From Prevotella sp. CAG:1031 (GTDB lineage: Bacteria > Bacteroidota > Bacteroidia > Bacteroidales > Muribaculaceae), in assembly GCA_000431215.1 (NCBI GenBank), contig HF985561.1, forward strand, positions 16,594 to 80,593: a DNA stretch of 64,000 nucleotides. The letters are read 5' to 3'. This document shows positions 35,812-46,451 of this stretch, piece after piece. The translations under genes were made by a program, and so were the position numbers. The notes beneath the pieces are model-generated. The model worked only from the letters and a program-made list of their open reading frames with translations. It was not told the origin of the DNA and did not search any database. Numbering within the stretch: the stretch's first letter is position 1; every line of letters begins with the position of its first letter.

Positions 35812-37253
35812 AGGCGGCTTTGTCGGCTCCGGCAAACAGCTTCGAAAGATAGCGTTCTAGAAGGCGTTCCATCAGTTCCCAGAAATTCGGCACGAAAAGC
35901 GTTCCGACAATGGCGTTGACCGCCATACCGAACACGACCGCCGTTCCGAGCGACACACGGCTCGCTGCTCCGGCGCCGTTTGCGAACAACATCGGCATGA
36001 CGCCGAACACGAAAGCGAGAGCGGTCATCATGATCGGCCGGAAGCGGATCTTGCCGGCATCGAGCGCCGCCTGCCTTATGTCATTGCCCGCCGAACGGAA
36101 ATCGCGGGCATATTCAACAATCAGAATAGCGTTTTTGGCTGCGAGACCCAACAGAAGGATAATACCGATCTGGGTGTAGATACTGATGCTTTGACTGAGG
36201 AATATGCAGCCCATGACCGTTCCAAGAAGTGCCGTCGGCATTGCCATAATCACGGCCACCGGATCTGTCCAGTTCTCATATTGTGCGGCCAGCACAAGCA
36301 GAGTCATCACTATGGCGAAGATCAGCACAAGCGAGATCGTTGTTCCGCTCTGCGTCTCCTGATATGCTTCGCCGGTCCAGGCGTAGTTATAGTTTTCGCC
36401 GGCGACCTCTCTGACAAGATTCTCCATCTCTTCGATTCCTTCGCTCGAACTGACGCCGTGGGCCGGAATTGAGCGTCGCCCCGAAACCTTTCTCAAACCA
36501 GCGGTAGATGAAGAATTTAGCCTGTTTCTTCTTGCGCAGAAACAGGGCACACATCGCCGGCGTGAAAGTCAGGGCGTTGAATCCCGAGAAAGCTGTCGAC
36601 ACAGCGATTGTGAGCGCGAACTGTTTATAGAGCTGACCGGTTATGCCGCTGATGAAAGCCGTAGGGATGAAAACCGACAGCAACACGAGCACCTCGCCAA
36701 TGACCGGTCTCTGAAGTTCCTGCATAGCCTTCTCGGCGCCCTGACGCGGCGTCAGTTTCCCCTCATCGACCAGTCGGGAACAGTCTTCGACAACCACTAT
36801 CGCGTCGTCGACCACTATCGCGATGGCGAGAACAAGACCGAAAAGCGTCAGGGTGTTCAGAGTGAATCCCAACAGCTTCATGACGGCGAAAGTCGCAATC
36901 AACGAAACCGGAATAGTTATCATCGGTATGATTACTGCGCGCCAGTTCTGGAGGAACAGCAGAATGACGATCATGACAATCAGCGTTGTCTCGACAAAGG
37001 TGACCAGTACCTCGTCGATAGAAGCAGTGACAAACTCCGTAGTGTCGAGCACGACATCATATTTGACTCCGGGCGGAAAATTCTGAGCGAGTTGCTCGAG
37101 CCGGTCGCGCACCGCATTGGCAACACTGAGGGCATTGGCTCCGGGCAACTGATAGATTCCCATGAGCGCACATTCATGGCCCGACACTTTCGAGACAGTG
37201 CCGTACTGCTGGCTGCCGAGATCTATCCGCGCAACATCCTTAACATATTTCAA
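35765..37253 (-). pseudogene. RND (AcrB/HAE1-type) multidrug efflux pump remnant
   Basis: Two frames join imperfectly near 36460. The upstream part (from 37253) resembles AcrB from about residue 275 to 510 (VARIDLGSQQYG, VVLDTTEFV, LAIAIVVDDAIVVVED, FIPTAFISGITGQLYKQF). The downstream part, in another frame, resembles the C-terminal ~260 residues ([51 protein letters not shown]). The N-terminal ~270 residues and an internal ~330-400 residues are missing, so this is a decayed gene and not a sequencing artefact. No membrane-fusion or TolC-like partner gene is nearby. The left end overlaps the helicase gene. Confidence 0.88.
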
Positions 37254-37451
37254 ATACGTTTTAATAACTTAACCAGTTTTGCCACTCGATTGTTTAAGAA
37301 ATCTCAGAATTCGGCCCTGCTCTGCCGAGATTCTATAGCGAATATAAAACGCCACTATCGAATATAAATTTACGCAATAATCAATATGAAATTTGCAAAT
37401 ACAAAGGAAATGCTATCTCTTTGTGAGAGATCATCACAATTATTATTGATT

Positions 37452-39745
37452 ATGAAAATTTCATTTCTTGCTCTGTTAGCAGCCGCCACTGTCGCGCCAC
37501 TGTCGGCCGCACCGCCGACACCGCTTGTCGACGCCGTTGCCGGAACACCGGCAATAACGAACCGCCATGCCACTCCGGCATCAATGAGAGTAATCTCTAA
37601 CCGCCAGCTCGGCCCGTCGGCAAGGCTCCAGATTCTGCGCGACGCCAACGGCAACTCCGTCAAAAAATTTGTAAAAGGTTCCATGGCTATCACTCCCCGG
37701 CTGCGCAACCTGCCGGCGGCAGCTCCCGACGCTAATGGAAACGTCCTCAGCGAAAACTTCGAACACGACGGAGCGACTCCCGACGGATGGGCCGTCGATT
37801 CCAAAAACAATCTCGAAAGCGATCTGACCTGGCACGCCGACAATCCGGCATTGCTGTTCATGACCGGATTCGAGGGCGATTATGCCTTCTACTGCCCCTT
37901 CAACGGCGACGTCGACCTTAACGAATGGCTCGTCACTCCCGAGATAGAGCTGCCCGAAGGATGGGACTTGACTTCCTTCTATATGCCGACGCCGTCTTCT
38001 TTTTCAGCATGGATAATGTTAATTGGGACACCTATGAATATATCGGCGACCCGGTCGTTATCGGCGATTTTAAGGTTAAAGTATCGGCCGACGGCGGAAC
38101 GACATGGAACGATCTATACAGCACCGTCGAATCGAGCAAAGACAAATCTTTCGAAGAACTGCTCAATGAGTCGGGCCAGCCGGCTAAACAGATTTCCGTC
38201 AGCCTCGCCGAATATGCCGGCAAGAAGGTTAAGATCGCTTTCGTCAGCTCGGGAAAAGACACCAATTCTGTCTTCGTCGACGCTGTGCGCGTAGGCTATC
38301 CCAGACTTTCGGCGTCATACGCCCACCCGGGGGGCACTCTCTTCTTCGGCTATGACAAAGAAATGACCGGACTGACCATGCCTGTGGCCGTGAACGGAGT
38401 AAACATCCCTCTGACATGGACAGCCACGAGCGACGACAGCGGCGTCGACTTCGTCTGGTCATACATGAATAACGAGGGGGAGACAATGCCGGCCGACGGC
38501 GAAGAGCTGACCGTCACCTATCATCCCGACTACACGTCGGAATTCACCACCCGCAACAACCTGTTCCCCGTGCCGGAGGTTACAGCAACCCGCGACGGCG
38601 CCGCTCCCGGCTCGTTCAGCCACGCATCTTATATCCAGGTCGGCGGACGCCCTCAATTCGAGGCAAAAGTCGATGGAACTCCGACTCTGCTTGAGCTCGG
38701 GCTTATGTCATTCCCATATACCGACGGATTATACAATCAGCTTGGCGGCGACGACATGACAATTCCCGTTCTGGGTCACAGCCCCGGAACCGATGCCTTC
38801 TGGACCGACTACACCTTCAACGGCGATCCCGAAGACGGCGACTACTCCAAACTCATCTCTCTCATCAATATGTATACGACAACGGAAGCGCCCACGGTTG
38901 TGCGCGGGCTGCACTTCGGTGCTTACGCCGACTTTGCCGACGGTGCCGAACTGACAGCTGAGATTCATCTCGCCGATATTGACAAGGAAACGGGCGGCTA
39001 CATCATCCGACCGACTGCCCTCGCCTCGGCAAAGAGCGTTGTCAACACCGTTATGGAGGAATCGACAGGCAAAGACCTCGTAACAATCATGTTCACGTTC
39101 GACAAGCCCGTTGTGCTTTCCTCTGACGTTGCTCCCGGATATGTCGTTAAAATCATAGGGTTCAACAGTCCCGACGTCAATTACTTCTCGCCGTTCGTCG
39201 GCATGGCCGACGACTATCGGGGCCTCGCCTACGGATGGATCGAGAAAGAGATATGCTACTCCGGCAACGAACCGCGCACGACTCTCAGTCCTATCGCATA
39301 CATGACCGGGCTGATGAACTCATTCGCATTCGTGCTCGACGCCGAACTGCCATGGCTGACCGGGCCCGAAGAAATCGGAGTTATTCCCGCTGCGCCGACA
39401 CGCCTCGTTCTCGACAGCTTTTACGATGCCCCGGAGCTGACCGTCGAAGGGCTTCCAGACGGGGTCAGCTGCGCCATCGAAGGACGTTACGACAAATGCA
39501 CGGCTACACTGACAACAACGCGCACCGACAAAGCCACTGCCGACATAACCTTCAGGGCTCCGGGCGTAGAACTGCCCGTCAGACTTCTGATCGGAACGGC
39601 CGCGATAGACAATATCGAGGCCGGAACCTCAGCAACGGTCGCCTTCTACGACCTCTGCGGACGCCGCATCTCAACCCCGACAACTCCGGGAATATATATC
39701 GAAAAACGCGCCGACGGCTCGACCGTCAAGCAGATTCTCCGCTGA
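37452..39745 (+). pseudogene. Large secreted surface protein (choice-of-anchor J), frameshifted
   Basis: A signal peptide starts at ATG 37452 (MKISFLALLAAATVAPLSAA). A choice-of-anchor-J module (ENFEHDGATPDGWAVDS, NEWLVTPEIELPEGW) breaks near 37980 and continues in the next frame (YADAVFFFSMDN). Removing one AT from TATAT at 37980-37984 restores LTSFYADAVFFF, so a two-base insertion is the likely cause. The second frame runs to 39745 through beta-rich domains and ends in a sorting-like tail (ATVAFYDLCGRRIST, then TPGIYIEKRADGSTVKQI). As read, only a short truncated product would be made. Related to the surface protein at 24545. Confidence 0.78.
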
Positions 39746-39762
39746 CAGCTCCGCTCTCCCTT

Positions 39763-39800
39763 AACAGACCCTGTCCGCCTCACAGCGGCCGGGGTCTGTT
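39763..39800 (+). terminator. Hairpin after the frameshifted surface-protein gene
   Basis: AACAGACCC (39763-39771) pairs with GGGTCTGTT (39792-39800). The following bases are only weakly T-rich, so termination strength is uncertain. Confidence 0.5.
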
Positions 39801-39911
39801 GCATTTGACAATATGTTAGTCATATTTAACAACATAGGGCGGGAAGTTCGATATTATTTGTATCCATTTGCAATCAAATTAAATATCTTTAACTACAACC
39901 AGTCTTTCACA

Positions 39912-42386
39912 ATGAGATTCAGACATCTGCTTTTCGGCGCGACCGCGCTGATAGCCCTCGCAGCGGGAGCCGTCGATCTGTCCGCCGACATCTCACTGCG
40001 CTATCCCGAGTCCGAAGCCTCGGCCCGCTCCTACAATCTTATCAACAGCGATGCCCTTCTGTTCAAACAGCCGGGCTTGGGCATGACCGTCAGCTCCGAC
40101 AGCCGCAACGAACGTCAGGCAATACGCCCGCCGATGGCACCGCCGGCCCCCGGCTATAATGTTAAGCTCCGCGGCTGTAACCTCAGGCCCGCCAATACCA
40201 ATAACACGGCAATCGTCACCTTCCGGGCCAACCCCGACTACGGAATGACTACCCTCGTGACCGGCGACCAGTTCCGCGCCAACGGCGGCGGATGCTATAA
40301 CGGCAACGACTATTACTATATCGGCTACACCCAGCTTTTCGGCTCAAGCATTGCCCAATACTACCATTACAATGCATCGACCTGGGAGATGCTGACCGTC
40401 AGAGATGCCCCGGAGGGATGTATAGGCTACGATATGACCTACGACTCGACCGACGGAAAAATCTACGGCATTTTCTACACCGATGACATGACGGGCTATG
40501 TGTTCGGAACATTTGACCCCGAAACGGTAACCCGAACCGCTATTGCCACTCTCCCCTGTGAATACTTCGCCATCGCCGCGTCGCCTCAGGGCGTCATTTA
40601 CGCGATCGACGAAGACGGCGACCTCAACACTCTCGACAAGACTTCGGGAAAGGCAACACTCGTCGGTTCCACCGGCGTTAAGCCGCGGTTCAAACAGTCG
40701 GCCGACTTCGACGACACAACCGGCCGCCTCTACTGGGTTGCCGCGAAAGCCGACAACACTTCGGCATTCTACGAAGTCGCGCCGCAACGAAAATCTTCGA
40801 TCTGCCCGACGAAGACCAGATCGTGGCCCTCGACGTCATGACGCCCGAAGCCCTTCAAGGCGCTCCCAACACCGCCGATGCCCTGAAAATCGACATTACC
40901 GACGGATCTCTGAAAGGAAAACTGACTTTCACCGCGCCCGACTACACCTTCGGCGGTTCTCCGCTGACCGGCAATCTCAGCTATGAGGTGACCGTCGACG
41001 GAACTGTGTCAGAGACAGGAACCATAGCCGCAGGCGCTACAAAGACTGTCGAAGTCGAAGCCACCACTGCAGGCTTCCACACTCTCGGGGTCACCACCTC
41101 GAACTCCACCGGAAAATCTCCCGTGCGCGAGCTCAAAGCCTGGTTCGGCAAAGACACCCCCTCGGCAGTGACGAATATGCGGCTGACCTCCGACAACACC
41201 GGCCTCACGCTCAGCTGGGACGCCCCGACGCAGGGTGTCAACGGCGGATATATCGACGCGGCAGCCCTGCGATATACTATAGTGCGACAGCCCGACAATG
41301 TCATCGTTGCCACTTCGCAGACTGCCACAACTTTCTCAGAGCCATTCACGGCTTCGGGCACAGGAGTCTGGTATGACGTCACCCCTGAAGCCGACGGCCT
41401 CACAGGTCCGACAACCTCATCGCCGAAAGCTCTGACAGGGGGAGCCATGTCGGTTCCCTACAGCGAGAATTTCGACAATTCCTCGGCCAACGACTTCTTC
41501 ACTGTCATCGACGTCAGGAAAGACGGCAAGACATGGGAGTTCGTATACGACGAAGACTACAACGAAGGCGACATGCAATGCAAATATTCGTCGGAGAATG
41601 CTAAAGACGACTGGCTGATAAGTCCGCCCATACGTCTCGAAAGCGGACGTCTCTACAATATCTCGCTCGATGTCAGGGCCCGCTCCGGCTCGCTCTATCC
41701 CGAGACGATGGCGATAATGATGGCCACCGCCGCCACGGCCGAAGCCATGAAAGCCGACAACGCCGTCACGGTCATGGAGGAACAGACATTCCGCTCGTCG
41801 AGATTCACTACCGTGACCAATCTCGTTCAGGTTCCGGCCGACGGAATATATTATATCGGAATCCATGCGACAACCAAGGCCGACAGTGACGTGCTCGCTA
41901 TCGACAATCTCAAAGTGACGCAGGAAGCCGGCTCGAACGCCCCGGCCGCAGTGACCGACATTAAGATTGTTCCCAATCCCGACGGCTCGGAAGGCCTGAC
42001 ACTGACTTTCACGACGCCCTCACTCTCGATTGCCGGAAACAACCTCAGGTCGCTTTCGAAAGTCGAGATCTACCGCGGCGAAACTGTTGTCCACACCGTT
42101 GCGCCCGTCGAGCCGGGCAAAACCTACACATGGTATGACGCCACTCCGGCGAAGGGCCTCAACACCTACGACCTCCGCGCCTTCGACGGTGATCTGCGCG
42201 GTCTTGCCGGAACAGCCTCGGGGTTCTCGGGATTCGACGTGCCGGGTCGTCCGAGAAACGTGCGCGTGACCGAGAAAGACGGATTCGTCGGACTGTCGTG
42301 GGAAGCCCCGACCGAAGGCGAACAGGGAGGCGTATTCGACAAGAACGATCTCTCATACATAGTGCTCGACTCGGAAAGCAACATAA
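39912..42386 (+). pseudogene. Large secreted surface protein, frameshifted and truncated by IS982
   Basis: The signal peptide starts at ATG 39912 (MRFRHLLFGATALIALAAG). A propeller-like N-terminal region (GYDMTYDSTDGKIYGIFYTD) reaches TSAFYEV, then shifts frame near 40779; adding one base (GTCGACGCC) restores EVDAATKIFDLPDEDQ. The second frame carries FN3-like (GLTLSWDAPTQGVNGGY) and choice-of-anchor-J (PYSENFDNSSANDFF) modules until the IS at 42387, after which the frame ends within the IS at 42472. The natural C-terminus is not found beyond the IS. Architecture mirrors the intact protein at 24545, so it is a dead paralogue. Confidence 0.8.
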
Positions 42387-42444
42387 TAACGCGAGTTCGG
42401 GATAACGATATCCAACTCGGCGACATTACAGTTAGGCATGAATT

Positions 42445-42473
42445 ATCAGGCGGCCGGTCATTGGGCGCCTGAT
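42445..42473 (-). terminator. Hairpin at the end of the IS982 transposase gene
   Basis: ATCAGGCG (42445-42452) pairs with CGCCTGAT (42466-42473). On the plus strand it is followed by TTTTT and on the minus strand by AT-rich bases, so it can act in both directions. Confidence 0.55.
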
Positions 42474-42490
42474 TTTTCAACCGGTGCAGT

Positions 42491-43411
42491 TTATTGCCAG
42501 AGGACGAGCTGCCCGTTGGACTCAGGCACCTCGTAATCGAAATTGACTTCCGGCTTTGTGGAGAAGAAGCAATACGCACCCATTGCCGCAAGCAGGTTCA
42601 TGATAAAATTGTGGACGCTGCGGTGGCGGGAATGCACCAGCCGGGCCACGTTCTTGAGCATGTCGTTTATTGACTCGATGATGCTTCTCTTACGTAGCAT
42701 TATCTTGTCGTAAAGCGGCATGAGGCGCTGTTTCATATTCGAGCGCAGGCCGGTCACGATATGCACCCCGTTGTCCCACAGATGTCCGAAAAGCGATTGC
42801 GAGATATATCCCTTGTCGGCGTACAGCTTGCCGAACACCTTGTCTGTCAGCGTGTCAATGACAGATTCTTGACGGTCGTCGACGTTTGCACGGGTGAGGA
42901 CGAAGTTCACAAGTTCCCCCTTTTCGTTACACAGAAGATGCAGTTTGAAGCCTACGTACCATCCCATGGTACTCTTGCCCTTGGCCGCTATGCCTTTGAA
43001 CACCTTCATGTTGAACTCACGCTTGTTGTGTATCACCGGAATACAGGTGCTGTCGACAAAGCTGATCCCGGTGCATTCTCCGAAACAGGCAAGACGCAGA
43101 AACATTGTCAGTGTCACGAAGCAACGCGGCATGACCTCCACAAAACGATTATACGAGAACCGGCGCGGGAACAGATGCCTCCACTGTCCGCACACGCATG
43201 ACAGATAATAATGCTTGAAGTTGCGGTAGGTGTTGAAGTGGAAGCAGATCAGAATCGTGATGACCTCCGCATCAGACATTATGCGCTTCCGGCGCCGTTT
43301 CGGGGCGTCAGGGGAGGACGGAAGGGAGTTTTTTGCCATCTCGACTTCAAATTCCTTGCAAAAATCATCGGCAATACAGAAAATTTCAGTAACTTTACTC
43401 TCGGTAATCAT
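42491..43411 (-). CDS. IS982-family transposase
   Basis: 306 residues from ATG 43411 (a TTG at 43480 would add 23). The family pattern is complete: MSDAEVITILICFHFNTYRN, FPRRFSYNRFVEVMP, then the DDE core with FVDSTCIPV, RANVDDRQESV and the late KRSIIESINDMLKN, plus GWYVGFKLHLLCN and YADKGYIS. It catalyses cut-and-paste transposition of the element between its 19-bp inverted repeats. No frameshift is present and the length is normal for the family, so it is likely functional. Confidence 0.93.
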   Translation of the reverse strand: MITESKVTEIFCIADDFCKEFEVEMAKNSLPSSPDAPKRRRKRIMSDAEVITILICFHFNTYRNFKHYYLSCVCGQWRHLFPRRFSYNRFVEVMPRCFVTLTMFLRLACFGECTGISFVDSTCIPVIHNKREFNMKVFKGIAAKGKSTMGWYVGFKLHLLCNEKGELVNFVLTRANVDDRQESVIDTLTDKVFGKLYADKGYISQSLFGHLWDNGVHIVTGLRSNMKQRLMPLYDKIMLRKRSIIESINDMLKNVARLVHSRHRSVHNFIMNLLAAMGAYCFFSTKPEVNFDYEVPESNGQLVLWQ

Positions 43412-43632
43412 GATATAGTACTTATTGTTTGTCACCTCTAAATTACTAAATATCAGTGATATTGCCAAGAGAATCGGCAACTTTTTAAAGCTGCCGATTC
43501 AACTTTTTAGGGTATTTCTTATCCCGAACTCGCGTTAATAAGTCACACAAATCTGAAGTATCAGTCTGTCGAAAAGCGACAAACTGATTCCCGGCGGCGA
43601 CGAATCATCGCTGAAGATAAATCAATATGGAT

Positions 43633-45411
43633 TCAGGCCAGCTCGTCGAGTTCAAGCCAGCGGAGTTCTTTGGCGTCGAGCTCGGAGCTGAGGGCCTCGT
43701 ATCGCCGTGAAGCTGCGGCGAAGTCTTCAGCCGTTCCGTCGGCGAAAGCTGCCTCAAGAGCCTTTTTCTCAGCTGTCAGAGCGTCGATTTCGGCAGTCAG
43801 CGCCTCATATTCCTTGCGCTCTTTGAAACTCATGCGCGCCGGACGTTCGCTTCGGGGCTTCGTCTTTTCGGCCGGCGCCGACGGCTCGTTGCGCCGTTCT
43901 TCGCGGGCCCGTTCGTCGGCCCAGCCGCGATACTCTGTATAGGTACCCGGAAAATCCTTGACAACTCCGTCGCCTTCGAGAACAAAAAGATGGTCGACGA
44001 TAGAATCGAGAAAAAACCTGTCGTGGCTGATAACGATAGCGCATCCCTCGAATTCGCGGAGATACTCTTCGAGAATGGCAAGCGTAGGAATGTCGAGGTC
44101 GTTGGTCGGCTCGTCGAGAATAAGAAAGTTCGGCCGGCGCAACAGAACCGAAGCGAGATGGAGGCGGCTGCGCTCGCCGCCGCTGAGTGTTGAAATATAT
44201 TTTTGCTGGTCGGCCGGATCGAAGAGAAAACGGGTCAGGAACTGCATCGGCGAGAGTGTCCGGCCTCCGTCGTTGAGACTGACCTCTTCGGCCTGGCGGG
44301 TAATCGCGTCGATGACGCGCATTCCGGGATCGAAGGCTATTCCGTCCTGGCTGTAATATCCGAAACGCACCGTTGTGCCGACATCGAAATGTCCGGCATC
44401 GGGACTGACAAGCCCCTGAAGCATCTTGACAAACGTCGACTTCCCCACCCCGTTGGCACCGATGATGCCGAGCTTCTCGCCACGGGCGAAAACATAATTG
44501 AAACGGTCGAGAATTCTTTTCGGGCCGAAGCTCTTCGACACGTCGACCGCCTCGAAAATTTTCGAGCCGATATAGCTCGAACGGCTTTCGAGACTGACAT
44601 CGCGCTGTCGCAGGTCGACACGCGAACGCTCCTTGAGGTCATAGAACGAATCGATGCGGAACTTAGCTTTCCCGGCGCGCGCCTGAGGCTGTCGGCTCAT
44701 CCACTGCTGCTCGCGGCGCAAAGTGTTGCGCACGCGGTCGAGTTCGGCGCTCATTGCGTCGAGACGTTCGGCGCGGCGTCGCAGATAATAGTCGAAATTG
44801 CCTTCGTGGACGAAAGCGCTCTTATGGTCAAGCTCGATTATCCTTCGGGTTACACGGTCGAGAAAATAGCGGTCGTGGGTAACCATCAGAAGCGTCAGGC
44901 GCTGACGCGACAGATATTTCTCGAGCCATTCAATGGCGGAGATGTCGAGATGGTTCGTAGGCTCGTCGAGAATGAGAAGATCGGGACGCGACAGAATGAC
45001 GGCAGCAAGAGCCACACGCTTGCGCTGTCCTCCCGAAAGAGTATCGACCCGGGCGTCGGCGTCGGCGAGTCCGAGCTGCGTCAGTGTGCGCCGCGCATCG
45101 TCGGGCAATGTCGGCTCTTCGGCCGCTACTTCGGCATCAATAAGGCTCAGGCAGGCTTCTATGGCCGTCGCCCCGTCGGGCAACGGAGGAATCTGCTGGA
45201 GGAATCCTATCCGCAACCCGCGCGAACCGACAACAGAACCACTGTCGGCCTCTTCGAGGCCGGCGATGATTCTGAGCAGTGTGGATTTTCCCGTTCCGTT
45301 GCGGGCTACGATACCGATCTTGTCACCTTCTTCGATACCGAAGGTGACATCGGCAAACAGCAGGCGGTCGCCGTAGCTCTTGGTAAGGCCGTCGACCTGA
45401 AGGCGGATCAC
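43633..45411 (-). CDS. uup: ABC-F family ATPase (Uup-like)
   Basis: 592 residues with two ATP-binding cassettes and no membrane segment. First cassette: Walker [10 protein letters not shown], signature [12 protein letters not shown], Walker [13 protein letters not shown]. Second cassette: [33 protein letters not shown]. The linker (about 220-265) is the ABC-F interaction arm, and the C-terminal coiled coil ([19 protein letters not shown]) is typical of Uup. These act on ribosomes or branched DNA intermediates. The start overlaps the sigma-factor stop by 4 bp (ATGA), so both are on one mRNA. The gene ends 92 bp from the IS target site. Confidence 0.92.
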   Translation of the reverse strand: MIRLQVDGLTKSYGDRLLFADVTFGIEEGDKIGIVARNGTGKSTLLRIIAGLEEADSGSVVGSRGLRIGFLQQIPPLPDGATAIEACLSLIDAEVAAEEPTLPDDARRTLTQLGLADADARVDTLSGGQRKRVALAAVILSRPDLLILDEPTNHLDISAIEWLEKYLSRQRLTLLMVTHDRYFLDRVTRRIIELDHKSAFVHEGNFDYYLRRRAERLDAMSAELDRVRNTLRREQQWMSRQPQARAGKAKFRIDSFYDLKERSRVDLRQRDVSLESRSSYIGSKIFEAVDVSKSFGPKRILDRFNYVFARGEKLGIIGANGVGKSTFVKMLQGLVSPDAGHFDVGTTVRFGYYSQDGIAFDPGMRVIDAITRQAEEVSLNDGGRTLSPMQFLTRFLFDPADQQKYISTLSGGERSRLHLASVLLRRPNFLILDEPTNDLDIPTLAILEEYLREFEGCAIVISHDRFFLDSIVDHLFVLEGDGVVKDFPGTYTEYRGWADERAREERRNEPSAPAEKTKPRSERPARMSFKERKEYEALTAEIDALTAEKKALEAAFADGTAEDFAAASRRYEALSSELDAKELRWLELDELA

Positions 45412-46268
45412 TGACCGAGGTAGGGTTTGAGAAGTTTGCTGCGCTGGCCTTTAAGCCTGCGGATAGCCTTTTCCTTGATCTGGCGCACGCGCTCGCGGGT
45501 AAGATCGAACTTGGCACCGATCTCTTCGAGTGTCATTTCCTGACAGCCTATGCCGAAGAACATCTTCAGTATGTCGCGCTCGCGTTCGTGGAGCTGACGC
45601 AGAGCGCGGTCGACCTCTTTCGACAGCGATTCCTGAGTCAGGGTGGCGTCGGCCATGGGAGAATCGTCGTTTGTAAGAACGTCGAGAAGACTGTTGTCCT
45701 CTCCCTCTACAAACGGAGCGTCGACAGAGATATGACGGCCGCTTACCTTAAGGGTATCGGCGATTTTGTCGACAGGGACATCGAGCCGTTCGGCCAGTTC
45801 CTCGGGCGACGGACGACGCTCGTTCTCCTGCTCGAACTTGCTGAGAGCTTTACCTATCTTATTGAGTGAGCCGACCTGATTCAGCGGAAGGCGCACAATG
45901 CGGCTCTGCTCGGCAAGTGCCTGCAGAATCGACTGACGTATCCACCAGACGGCGTATGAGATAAACTTGAAACCACGCGTCTCGTCGAATTTGCGGGCGG
46001 CCTTTATAAGTCCGAGATTGCCCTCGTTGATTAGGTCGGAAAGGCTCAGACCCTGATTCTGATATTGCTTGGCTACCGACACCACAAAACGAAGATTAGC
46101 ACGGGTCAGCTTCTCAAGGGCGCGCTGGTCACCCTGACGGATACGCTGAGCCAGTTCAACCTCCTCTTCTACCGAGATAAGCTCTTCACGGCCAATTTCC
46201 TGAAGATATTTGTCGAGCGATGCTGTCTCACGGTTGGTGATTGACTTTACTATTTTAAGTTGTCTCAT
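45408..46268 (-). CDS. rpoD: Primary RNA polymerase sigma factor, Bacteroidetes type
   Basis: 286 residues, the short form of the group lacking region 1.1. Region 1.2 starts at [15 protein letters not shown]. Region 2 contains [39 protein letters not shown], region 3 covers [13 protein letters not shown], and region 4.2 is [19 protein letters not shown]. It directs RNA polymerase to the TTTG / TAnnTTTG promoters seen throughout this window. It is followed without a gap by the ABC-F gene. The 183 bp upstream hold the terminator of the preceding exporter operon. Confidence 0.96.
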   Translation of the reverse strand: MRQLKIVKSITNRETASLDKYLQEIGREELISVEEEVELAQRIRQGDQRALEKLTRANLRFVVSVAKQYQNQGLSLSDLINEGNLGLIKAARKFDETRGFKFISYAVWWIRQSILQALAEQSRIVRLPLNQVGSLNKIGKALSKFEQENERRPSPEELAERLDVPVDKIADTLKVSGRHISVDAPFVEGEDNSLLDVLTNDDSPMADATLTQESLSKEVDRALRQLHERERDILKMFFGIGCQEMTLEEIGAKFDLTRERVRQIKEKAIRRLKGQRSKLLKPYLGQ

Positions 46269-46388
46269 TCTTCTTTGGCTGGTAAATTTCGCGCGAATTT
46301 ACGATTTTTCTGTTAATATTCGGTTAACGACGGCTGAGTTTTCACAATATTTAGCAGTGTAAGTCTTGTATTATTGCCGTCAGTAATA

Positions 46389-46430
46389 TAACGTATGTCC
46401 GGCCCGCAATGTGGCGCCGGACACACGTTA
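46389..46430 (-). terminator. Hairpin terminator after the ABC exporter operon
   Basis: TGTCCGGC (46396-46403) pairs with GCCGGACA (46415-46422), extended by ACGT/ACGT arms with one mismatch. It lies between the permease stop and the sigma-factor gene, downstream of the minus-strand exporter operon. Confidence 0.6.
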
Positions 46431-46451
46431 TTTAACTAAAAGGGGCCTTTT

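Larger units (their letters stand above)
42387..43537 (-). mobile_element. Complete IS982-family insertion sequence
   Basis: A 1151-bp element bounded by 19-bp perfect inverted repeats TAACGCGAGTTCGGGATAA at 42387-42405 and 43519-43537. A 4-bp direct repeat ATAA flanks it (42383-42386 and 43538-43541), the target-site duplication. It encodes one full-length transposase on the minus strand and contains a hairpin terminator at its left end. It lies within the surface-protein pseudogene. Intact ends and gene suggest it may still be mobile. Confidence 0.92.
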
